From the NCBI GenBank assembly GCA_937926145.1, contig CALANW010000069.1:1-14684 (forward strand): a stretch of DNA of 14,684 nucleotides, read 5' to 3'. A program made the position numbers and the translations under genes. Position 1 is the stretch's first letter, and the number at the start of each line of letters is the position of its first letter. Source of the DNA: an uncultured Ruminococcus sp. Its GTDB lineage: Bacteria; Bacillota; Clostridia; Oscillospirales; Ruminococcaceae. Below are positions 1 through 6,040 of this stretch, one piece after another. The notes under the pieces are model-generated. The model saw nothing but the letters and a program-made list of their open reading frames with translations. It had not been told where the DNA came from and ran no database searches.

Positions 1-54
1 AGCATGCGGCTGTTAACCGCAGGGTCGTAAGTTCGAGTCTTACTTGGGGAGCCA
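1..54 (+). tRNA. tRNA-Asn(GTT), 5' end cut by the window
   Basis: Seen: the anticodon stem TGCGG/CCGCA (5-9 with 17-21) encloses the loop CTGTTAA with anticodon GTT at 12-14. The T-arm GTAAG/CTTAC (27-31 with 39-43) holds the loop TTCGAGT. The 3' half of the acceptor stem is at 44-50, followed by discriminator G51 and an encoded CCA at 52-54. The D-arm and the 5' acceptor strand lie before the window. The decoding identity is therefore clear, but the gene start is not visible. Confidence 0.93.
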
Positions 55-60
55 AGACAA

Positions 61-94
61 AAAAATCTGAACATTATCCTGTTCAGATTTTTTT
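61..94 (+). terminator. Intrinsic terminator after tRNA-Asn
   Basis: The stem AAAAATCTGAAC (61-72) pairs with GTTCAGATTTTT starting at 81 across an 8-nt loop, and the stem runs into a T tract ending at 94. It separates tRNA-Asn from tRNA-Lys, so the two tRNAs may not share one full-length transcript. The stem is A/T rich at its base, and it could also serve as a processing hairpin. Confidence 0.7.
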
Positions 95-101
95 GCTCAA
101 T

Positions 102-177
102 GCACCATTAGCTCAGTTGGTAGAGCAACTGACTCTTAATCAGTGGGTCCCCGGTTCGAGTCCGTGATGGTGCACCA
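102..177 (+). tRNA. tRNA-Lys(CTT)
   Basis: A complete 76-nt tRNA. Acceptor GCACCAT (102-108) pairs with ATGGTGC (167-173), then discriminator A174 and encoded CCA. The anticodon arm ACTGA/TCAGT encloses CTCTTAA, giving anticodon CTT for lysine. The D-arm has the usual AGCTCAGTTGGTAGAGC. One T-stem pair (C151 opposite T165) is a mismatch, which is slightly unusual but compatible with a functional tRNA. Confidence 0.95.
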
Positions 178-189
178 GAATTTTTATTG

Positions 190-223
190 AACACCAATTA
201 AAAGCTACAATTTAATTGGTGTT
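190..223 (+). terminator. Hairpin between tRNA-Lys and 5S rRNA
   Basis: A 13-bp perfect stem, AACACCAATTAAA (190-202) with TTTAATTGGTGTT (211-223), and an 8-nt loop. It is followed by TTAATTAT rather than an unbroken T run, so it is either a weak terminator for tRNA-Lys or an RNA-processing structure just upstream of the 5S gene. Only about 10 nt separate it from the 5S start, leaving little room for a separate 5S promoter. Confidence 0.55.
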
Positions 224-231
224 TAATTATA

Positions 232-347
<116 letters not shown>

Positions 348-353
348 ATATTT

Positions 354-384
354 AAAGCCGAAACGTGTTGTTTCGGCTTTTTTT
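354..384 (+). terminator. Intrinsic terminator after 5S rRNA
   Basis: The stem AAAGCCGAAAC (354-364) pairs with GTTTCGGCTTT (370-380) across a 5-nt loop and ends in seven T residues. It is a strong, classical Rho-independent terminator closing the tRNA/5S cluster. Confidence 0.9.
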
Positions 385-438
385 GTATGTGTATATGTGT
401 ATGAAGAGGCTTTTGGTATCGAAGCTTGCAAAGAAACT

Positions 439-486
439 TAAAAAAAACAAGCCGACACAGTCAAATTGCGACTGCATCGGCTTGGT
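439..486 (-). terminator. Intrinsic terminator of the nucleotide cyclase gene
   Basis: Read on the - strand, a G/C-rich stem (484-477 with 455-448, extended by 474-470 with 462-458) is followed by a run of T (complement of the A tract at 440-447). It lies directly after the cyclase stop codon and faces the 5S terminator, so the two transcription units converge on separate terminators. Confidence 0.85.
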
Positions 487-493
487 TTTTGTC

Positions 494-3295
494 TTATTTG
501 CTTAAAAATCGGAAAACATTGTGTTCTTTGTCACCGGTTCTGAGTTTATTTATGATCGTATCGGCATATAATCTCGGCGCAGGGTCGTTGACCGACTCGG
601 CGGCAAGCTTTTCAAATATACTGAGTGCTTTTTCCGCATTTCCGAGGTGAAATTCTCTTACTGCTTCACGGAAATCGTCCTTTCCTGCGGTGCGCTCGTT
701 TCGGCGGTCGTCATCAAGACATTCAAGCACCTCGTAAAGTGCTTTGACTTCGTTTACGCCTGCGACCTGAACCATACCGAGATAGCGCATATTAAGGCTG
801 TCGGGGGAGGACATTCTGTCGAGGGTGTCCTTTGAGATTATCATTGCGGCGCTGTACTTTTTCGTCAGCGATTCAAGGCGCGAGCTGAGATTTACTGTGT
901 TTGAAATGACCGTTCCCGACATTCTTTCCTCTTCGCCGACGATACCGACCCTCGCCATACCCGAATGTATGCCGATACCTATGTTTATTGAGTTCATTCC
1001 GAGTTCAGCGGCTACCGTGGGGTCAAGAACTATCTTTCGGTAAAGCTCTATTCCTGCGTTTACGGCATCATCGGCACTTTCAAACAGCGCCATTACCGCA
1101 TCTCCGATGTATTTATCAACGAATCCGTTATGATTTCGGATTATCGGACCTGCTTTTCCGTATATCTTATTGACAAATTCAAAATTCTCCTTTGCCGTCA
1201 TCATCTCGGAGTTGAGCGAAAATGCTCTTATATCGCAGAAAAGCACGGTGAGGTCGGCACTTTCCGCATCGCCGAGCGAAAGGTCGGTGAAATCTTCCTT
1301 GTGAAGAAGCTCACGGAATTTTTCGGGGACGAATTTGTAATAAAACTGCTCGTTCCTGTCCTTTGCTTCAAAAAACTTTTCGAGCTGGCTCGCCATTTCG
1401 TTTACGCCCGTGCAAATTTCGCCGATCTCATCTTTCGGGGCATTTTCTATCCTTGCGGAGAAGTCGCCGCCTGCTATCGAGGTCACGGCATTTTTCACCT
1501 TGCGGAGATGTCCTGCGCTGATATATGTTATAAATACAGCCGCGCCAATGAAAGCCGCAAGGAGAATAACTATCCGTATCAAAGCCTTTTTAAAGGCGGC
1601 GTTTATATCATCGTTGAGATCGCTCGTGTTTGCCTGAAGCTCATAAAACGCTATCTGCTTTCCCTCAGAATTTAAGATAGGCGCAGAAGCGCACATATAT
1701 GTATCCGTGATGCTTTCCGTTTCATATACGGATATGTATGAATAGTCGGAGGAGTTGCTTTCGTCGTAAGTGGACAATGTGAAAGGCATATCGTAATTAT
1801 CGCCCGAAGCAAGCATAAAGTGCATACCGTCAGTGCCGTATAAAAATATATAGCCATAATATTTGCTGCTCCATTCGCTTGTGTTCGAGCCGATAAGCTG
1901 TCGGAGTTCATCGTGAAGCTCGTAAAGAGAGCCGTCGGAGGCAAATTCGAGGGTCGTCATTTTTTCAATTTTATCACCGCTGAGCGACCTGACGGAAAGC
2001 TCGATAATGGCTTCCATACGAAGTCTGCATTGGGTGAGATACTCATTGCGTATGCTGTTGAGAAGCGAAATTGTAATTGTCGCAGCCATTGCAATGACCA
2101 AGGGCAGCGTCAGAAGAAGCTGTTTTGACAGTATTGACATCCGCCAGTGCATAAGGCTGCCTATCACAGAAACAAGTCCCCACAGTAGCAGAACGGCGGA
2201 GATGAACGGCAGGACTGCCTTTACCAGCGACAAAGCCGCATAGCGCACGGGCAGTCTGTATCCGCCCTCTTCACGAACAAAGCCGTCGGGGGAAAGCTCG
2301 GTTATGTATCCGCCGATATCAACGGCAGGTACATCATTGCTTCGGTAAAGCGAATAGAACGACCAATAATAATCATCGGGGTCATCGTCTTCCTCCGCAA
2401 GCTCACGAGCGGTATAGAGAAGCTGAGGTTCTTCGCCGTCATAAAGCGAGTAGATATTTTTCTTGTTCAAGCCCTCTATAAGAATGATATGGTCGTCAAA
2501 GGCAAGTATGTCCTCGGGGAGAAATCCGTTTTCTGGGTCATTAAGGTCAAATGCGCCTTTGTAAAGAGTTTGGTAAGTTCCGTCGGGAAAGGCACGGACG
2601 ATATCTCCGTTCACAAGAATCATGCAGTAGCTTCCGTCGGGCGAAGCGTCTGCAATGCTGAGGTCATTGTATTCTCCGAAATCGAACCGTGATTCCTCAA
2701 TAATGAGAGGGTCGGTCTTATCTGCCGAAACAAGGCTTATCGCGCCGCTGTTGTCCTTATAAATGTATCTGATATTATTTTTGGTAACGTTCAGAGCCTT
2801 TATGGGATTGAGCTGCTGAGGAGGAAATTCATCGTCCCGATAGTCGTATCGGCATATCTCACGGATAAAGCGTCCGTTCTCATCAAATGCAAGGATAAGA
2901 GCCATTTCGGTAAGATACGCGTCACGGCTCGTTACCGCAACGCTGGCGTAAAGCTTTCCCTGCTCGTCAAAAACAGCCTGTCTGAATTCCGCACGGCCGT
3001 CAAAGCCGAGCTTGTCCGCTTCAAGGATATATCTGACCTTTTCGTCATTTTCAATGCAGTAAAGCCGAGTGTAATTATCGCATACGGCTTTTAATTCGCC
3101 GATTTCAGTATTGCCGGCGGTGTAAAATGACGGCATCGAAAACCAGACTTCCGAAAGACCGCCGTAATTGTGGTCGGACATTAAGAAAAAGCTTAGCGCG
3201 GCAATAATGCCTATGATAAGCATCGCCGCCCCGAGCTTGTAATTCTTTAATATCTTTTTTAATGACTTTATCAATTTCGCCCACTCCAGTATCAT
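494..3295 (-). CDS. Membrane class III adenylate/guanylate cyclase with two sensor domains, HAMP and C-terminal TPR-like tail
   Basis: 933 residues. It is predicted to make a cyclic nucleotide from ATP or GTP at the inner face of the membrane. Seen: TM1 at about 21-39, a first extracytoplasmic domain 40-352 with recurring short strand-rich units, TM2 at about 353-380, TM3 at about 391-413, a second extracytoplasmic (Cache-like) domain 414-569, TM4 at about 571-593, HAMP 594-645 and the catalytic domain at about 680-855. Metal-binding D688 (LFCDIR) and D732 (YIGDAV) are present, as are N802 and R806 in NTVNLSSR. K728 and T795 occupy the base-recognition positions, a K/T pair common in bacterial adenylate cyclases, so cAMP is favoured by inference. 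Residues 872-920 resemble a TPR-like helical tail. The ATG at 3295 has only a poor ribosome site; a TTG at codon 8 preceded by GGAG is an alternative start. It is monocistronic, with its own promoter and terminator. Confidence 0.93.
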   Translation of the reverse strand: MILEWAKLIKSLKKILKNYKLGAAMLIIGIIAALSFFLMSDHNYGGLSEVWFSMPSFYTAGNTEIGELKAVCDNYTRLYCIENDEKVRYILEADKLGFDGRAEFRQAVFDEQGKLYASVAVTSRDAYLTEMALILAFDENGRFIREICRYDYRDDEFPPQQLNPIKALNVTKNNIRYIYKDNSGAISLVSADKTDPLIIEESRFDFGEYNDLSIADASPDGSYCMILVNGDIVRAFPDGTYQTLYKGAFDLNDPENGFLPEDILAFDDHIILIEGLNKKNIYSLYDGEEPQLLYTARELAEEDDDPDDYYWSFYSLYRSNDVPAVDIGGYITELSPDGFVREEGGYRLPVRYAALSLVKAVLPFISAVLLLWGLVSVIGSLMHWRMSILSKQLLLTLPLVIAMAATITISLLNSIRNEYLTQCRLRMEAIIELSVRSLSGDKIEKMTTLEFASDGSLYELHDELRQLIGSNTSEWSSKYYGYIFLYGTDGMHFMLASGDNYDMPFTLSTYDESNSSDYSYISVYETESITDTYMCASAPILNSEGKQIAFYELQANTSDLNDDINAAFKKALIRIVILLAAFIGAAVFITYISAGHLRKVKNAVTSIAGGDFSARIENAPKDEIGEICTGVNEMASQLEKFFEAKDRNEQFYYKFVPEKFRELLHKEDFTDLSLGDAESADLTVLFCDIRAFSLNSEMMTAKENFEFVNKIYGKAGPIIRNHNGFVDKYIGDAVMALFESADDAVNAGIELYRKIVLDPTVAAELGMNSINIGIGIHSGMARVGIVGEEERMSGTVISNTVNLSSRLESLTKKYSAAMIISKDTLDRMSSPDSLNMRYLGMVQVAGVNEVKALYEVLECLDDDRRNERTAGKDDFREAVREFHLGNAEKALSIFEKLAAESVNDPAPRLYADTIINKLRTGDKEHNVFRFLSK

Positions 3296-3300
3296 CTCAT

Positions 3301-3333
3301 AATCTTTTGTTAAAATAATTATAACAAAAGATT
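3301..3333. repeat. Perfect 12-bp inverted repeat over the cyclase promoter (candidate operator)
   Basis: AATCTTTTGTTA (3301-3312) and TAACAAAAGATT (3322-3333) are exact reverse complements with a 9-nt spacer. The palindrome covers the -10 hexamer, the predicted transcription start and the whole short leader of the cyclase gene. A repressor dimer bound here would block the promoter, so I read it as an operator. The regulator is unknown. A hairpin role is less likely because the arms are very A/T rich and no T run follows on the - strand. Confidence 0.6.
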
Positions 3334-3346
3334 ATTTTGCTGTCAA
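3318..3346 (-). promoter_or_regulatory. SigA-type promoter of the cyclase gene
   Basis: On the - strand, TTGACA (3346-3341) and TATAAT (3323-3318) are both perfect consensus hexamers with a 17-nt spacer. The predicted start near 3311 leaves a leader of only about 16 nt before the ATG at 3295. Confidence 0.88.
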
Positions 3347-3437
3347 TATTTTTTATAAAATTGAAAAAGTTGAGTTCTATTGACATAATTGTTATATGAG
3401 TTCGATTTTTGACCTCTGCATTTATGCAAAACTTCCT

Positions 3438-3466
3438 TTGACACAAAGATATAAAAGCGGTATAAT
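3438..3466 (+). promoter_or_regulatory. SigA-type promoter of the MATE gene
   Basis: TTGACA (3438-3443) and TATAAT (3461-3466) are separated by 17 nt, a perfect consensus. The predicted start is near 3473, giving a leader of about 77 nt. It is divergent from the cyclase promoter, with about 90 bp between the two -35 boxes. Confidence 0.88.
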
Positions 3467-3478
3467 AAGATTAAGATG

Positions 3479-3521
3479 AGTGGCACTATGCGTAAATCCG
3501 ATCGCATAGTGCCGCTTTTTT
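3479..3521 (+). terminator. Intrinsic terminator inside the MATE leader (candidate attenuator)
   Basis: A 14-bp stem (3479-3492 with 3503-3516, core GGCACTATGCG/CGCATAGTGCC, one T-G pair) has a 10-nt loop and runs into six T residues. It starts about 6 nt after the predicted transcription start and ends 28 nt before the MATE start codon. Most transcripts from the promoter should therefore stop as an RNA of about 48 nt unless read-through is induced. The geometry fits a conditional attenuator, but no clear alternative antiterminator pairing is visible. Confidence 0.78.
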
Positions 3522-3549
3522 ATTTTATACTTTTGAAAGGAAGAGGAAA

Positions 3550-4941
3550 ATGGAAAACATACGGCAGAATAAAATGTCGGAAACTCCCGTAAAAAAACTT
3601 ATGATATCAATGGGAGTTCCGATGATAATCTCAATGGTCTTGCAGGCTGTCTACAACATTGTTGACAGCGCGTTCGTTTCAAATATGCAGCAGAACGGCG
3701 AGGCAGCGCTCAACGCACTTACGCTTGCATTTCCATTGCAAATACTAATGGTCGCGGTGGGTATCGGAACGGGTGTCGGAGCGAACGTGCTCACGGCGCA
3801 GAATTTCGGACGAAAGGACAGCGAGAATGCGAACAAAGCGGCAGGAAACGCTGTTTTTCTCGCGCTTGTGATATATATTGTGTTTCTGCTGTTCGGAATT
3901 TTCGGAGCAAAGGCTTACATCGGCTCGCAGACGAATAATCCGCTGATACTTGCAATGGGAACGGACTATCTTTCGATATGCTGTATATTCTCATTCGGAA
4001 TGTCTTTCTTCGCGGTTTATGAAAAGCTTTTGCAGGCAACGGGACATTCGCTTTATTCAACTATCGCGCAAATTGCAGGTGCGGTGACGAACATCATTCT
4101 CGACCCGATATTGATCTACGGTCTTGGAGCATTTCCCGAAATGGGCGTAAAGGGCGCGGCTTATGCGACTGTTATCGGACAGATAGTGTCGTTTGTATTG
4201 GCGCTGATATTTCATATAAAAGTGAACAAAGCGTTTTCAAACAAGCTTCGTTATTTCGTGCTGTCGCGAAAGACTATTTTTCAGATATATGCGGTCGGAC
4301 TGCCTGCAATAATCTCTCAGGCGCTCATTTCTGTGATGACATACGGACTTAATCTTATTTTGGGCAGTATCGGGGAAAATGCCGTTACGGCTTACGGACT
4401 TTTTTATAAGATACAGCAGTTCCTGCTCTTTGCGGCGTTCGGTATGCGTGATGCGATAATGCCGATAACGGCGTTCAGCTTCGGAATGGGTGACAAGGGC
4501 AGGATAAAAGATTGCGTTAAGTACGGACATATTTACACGGCGGTGATAATGCTGTTCGGATTTGTGCTTATCGAAGCGCTGGCTGTTCCTTTCACGGCTA
4601 TGTTCGGACTTGCAGGCGAAACGAGTGAGCTTTGCATAAGCGCGATGAGGATAATCTCTTTCAGCTTCGTATTTGCAGGGATAAACATTGCATTTCAGGG
4701 CATTTTCCAAGCTATCGGCGGCGGGATACAGTCATTGATAATTTCCGTGTGCAGGCAGGCTTTGTTCATATTCCCGTTTGCAATATGGTTTGCTCAGATA
4801 GCAAAAGCTTCGCACGAAAAGACATTTCTGATGTGGTTCATCTTCCCGATAGCGGAAGTTCTGACGGCGGTCGTTTCAATTTTTATGTTCATAAAAGTTT
4901 ACAAGAAAAGAATAGAAACAATTGAGGCAAACAAGGAATAA
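3550..4941 (+). CDS. MATE family multidrug/metabolite efflux transporter
   Basis: 463 residues, the usual MATE length, with about 12 hydrophobic segments throughout. The family exports cationic drugs or metabolites across the cytoplasmic membrane in exchange for Na+ or H+. Seen: the N-terminal signature of the Firmicutes MepA/DinF-like branch (a PMIISMVLQAVYNIVDSAFV stretch at residues 24-43), the first-half motif KLLQATGHS followed by TNIILDPILIYG, and the matching second-half segment FQGIFQAIGGGIQS. The ATG at 3550 follows a good AGGAAGAGG site. Its promoter and leader terminator are described separately. The stop codon abuts a MITE-like element, so the gene end is probably native but close to an insertion. 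Substrate specificity cannot be read from the sequence. Confidence 0.95.
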   Translation: MENIRQNKMSETPVKKLMISMGVPMIISMVLQAVYNIVDSAFVSNMQQNGEAALNALTLAFPLQILMVAVGIGTGVGANVLTAQNFGRKDSENANKAAGNAVFLALVIYIVFLLFGIFGAKAYIGSQTNNPLILAMGTDYLSICCIFSFGMSFFAVYEKLLQATGHSLYSTIAQIAGAVTNIILDPILIYGLGAFPEMGVKGAAYATVIGQIVSFVLALIFHIKVNKAFSNKLRYFVLSRKTIFQIYAVGLPAIISQALISVMTYGLNLILGSIGENAVTAYGLFYKIQQFLLFAAFGMRDAIMPITAFSFGMGDKGRIKDCVKYGHIYTAVIMLFGFVLIEALAVPFTAMFGLAGETSELCISAMRIISFSFVFAGINIAFQGIFQAIGGGIQSLIISVCRQALFIFPFAIWFAQIAKASHEKTFLMWFIFPIAEVLTAVVSIFMFIKVYKKRIETIEANKE

Positions 4942-5099
4942 TACTAATCTCTGATCAACCTATAGACAAATCCTCGGCTATAATAAATCCACTCGGCGTC
5001 TAACTCCCTTGCAAGGCGACAAGCCTTACTGCGGTCGTTATCCTTGATTGGATTTATTCTATCTGTCGTCTTTGTCTATAGAACGATCAGAGATTAGTA
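4942..5099. mobile_element. MITE-like palindromic element flanked by TAA
   Basis: A 158-bp non-coding block. Its terminal arms (4941-4956 and 5085-5100) are a perfect 16-bp inverted repeat, ATACTAATCTCTGATC and its complement. Two further arm pairs lie inside: TATAGACAAA (4961-4970) with 5071-5080, and AATAAATCCA (4982-4991) with 5049-5058. A small AAGGC/GCCTT hairpin sits near the centre. TAA occurs directly on both sides (4939-4941 and 5100-5102) and may be a target duplication; a TA duplication is equally possible. The left TAA is the MATE stop codon. No ORF is inside, so it would have been moved in trans by an unlinked transposase. As RNA it would fold into one long hairpin. Confidence 0.72.
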
Positions 5100-5117
5100 T
5101 AACTTGCTCGAAAAAGC

Positions 5118-5160
5118 TTGATTTTTTGCCCGTTTAAAGTTATAATTACAGTATAACTTT
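5118..5160 (+). promoter_or_regulatory. Promoter of the PF06541 gene with overlapping inverted repeat
   Basis: TTGATT (5118-5123) and TATAAT (5141-5146) are spaced by 17 nt. A perfect 9-bp inverted repeat, AAAGTTATA (5136-5144) and TATAACTTT (5152-5160) with a 7-nt spacer, overlaps the -10 box and start site. This is the same layout as at the cyclase promoter but a different sequence. It is a candidate operator. Confidence 0.7.
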
Positions 5161-5180
5161 TTATAAGGGTGAAAAACAAA

Positions 5181-5975
5181 ATGGAATTTTTCTATCATTT
5201 CGTAATTATAGCATTTATCTTTGCCTCGGGGTGCATTATCGGCTGGGGAATAGAAGTTATATACCGACGGTTCGCGCCGACGAATAAGGAGCATGTCTGG
5301 ATAAACCCCGGCTTTCTGACAGGTCCGTATCTTCCGCTTTACGGCTTCGGGCTGACGGCGCTTTACCTTATGGCGAGCGCGGAAAAATACATACACATCG
5401 AGTCGCCCGTTGTGCGGAAGATAGTGCTTATCCTTGTGATGTCGGTCGCAATGACAGTGATAGAGTATATCGCAGGTGAAATTTTCATCGTGCGTATGCG
5501 AATAAAGCTTTGGGATTATTCGACGCGGTGGGGAAACTACAAGGGCATAATCTGTCCGCTGTTTTCGTTCTTCTGGGCGGTGCTCGGAGCGGCTTATTAC
5601 TTCTTTATCCACCCGCATATACTGTCGGCGCTTGAGTGGTTCTCGCGGAATCTGCTGTTCTCGTTCTGCATCGGATTTTTCTACGGAGTTTTCATCATCG
5701 ATGTTTGCTATTCGTTCAATCTCGTGGCGAAGATCAAGGAATTCTCCGAGGAAAACGAGATCGTCATCAAGCTCGAAGAGCTCAAGCTCCACATTCGCCG
5801 TTCGGCAAAGGAGCGAAAGGAAAAATACAACTTTATGCTTGCGCTCGCTTCGCAGACTCCGCTTTCCGAACATCTTCGCACATATTTTGAAAAGCTTTCC
5901 GAAAATGAGAAGCTTGCAAAACTGAACGAAAAGGTCAGAGAGAAGATCGAAGAGAAAAAATCGGAGAAGAAATAA
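5181..5975 (+). CDS. PF06541-type membrane protein (putative ABC transporter permease family)
   Basis: 264 residues from the ATG at 5181. An upstream in-frame GTG at 5169 is possible but has no ribosome site, whereas AAGGGTG sits well placed for the ATG. Seen: hydrophobic segments at about 7-24, 45-63, 80-100, 120-142 and 157-180, then a cytoplasmic, charged, helix-rich tail of about 85 residues ending in EKKSEKK. The motifs GWGIEVIYRR, GFLTGPYLPLYGFG and LWDYSTRWGNYKGIICP are characteristic of the Firmicutes family annotated as putative ABC transporter permease (ABC_trans_CmpB). No ABC ATPase gene is adjacent, and the real function of this family is not established. It is monocistronic, with its own promoter and a strong terminator. 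Confidence 0.85.
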   Translation: MEFFYHFVIIAFIFASGCIIGWGIEVIYRRFAPTNKEHVWINPGFLTGPYLPLYGFGLTALYLMASAEKYIHIESPVVRKIVLILVMSVAMTVIEYIAGEIFIVRMRIKLWDYSTRWGNYKGIICPLFSFFWAVLGAAYYFFIHPHILSALEWFSRNLLFSFCIGFFYGVFIIDVCYSFNLVAKIKEFSEENEIVIKLEELKLHIRRSAKERKEKYNFMLALASQTPLSEHLRTYFEKLSENEKLAKLNEKVREKIEEKKSEKK

Positions 5976-6018
5976 AAAAGGAACGCAGCCGTCCCGAATA
6001 TGGGACGGCTGCGTTTTT
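5974..6018. terminator. Bidirectional intrinsic terminator
   Basis: A 14-bp G/C-rich stem, AACGCAGCCGTCCC (5982-5995) with GGGACGGCTGCGTT (6002-6015), and a 6-nt loop. It is followed by T residues on the + strand, and an A tract (5974-5979) precedes it, which gives a T tract on the - strand. It closes the PF06541 gene and probably also the convergent recombinase gene. Confidence 0.9.
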
Positions 6019-6040
6019 ATGGTTTTTCAGTCAGAGCAGG

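Noticed and set aside
1130..1675. A 181-codon frame on the + strand inside the cyclase gene
   Set aside because: It is antisense to the conserved HAMP and catalytic domains, has no ribosome site or domain, and is explained by codon bias of the real gene.
3380..3408. An additional promoter starting with TTGACA at 3380
   Set aside because: No acceptable -10 hexamer lies 16-18 nt downstream; the perfect pair at 3438-3466 is the better choice.
4237..4710. A 157-codon frame on the - strand opposite the MATE gene
   Set aside because: It is antisense to conserved MATE segments and low in structure. No start signals are visible.
5094..5873. A 259-codon frame on the - strand opposite the PF06541 gene
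   Set aside because: It mirrors a gene with clear family motifs on the other strand. The product is rich in R, H and K without any recognisable domain, which is typical of a shadow frame.
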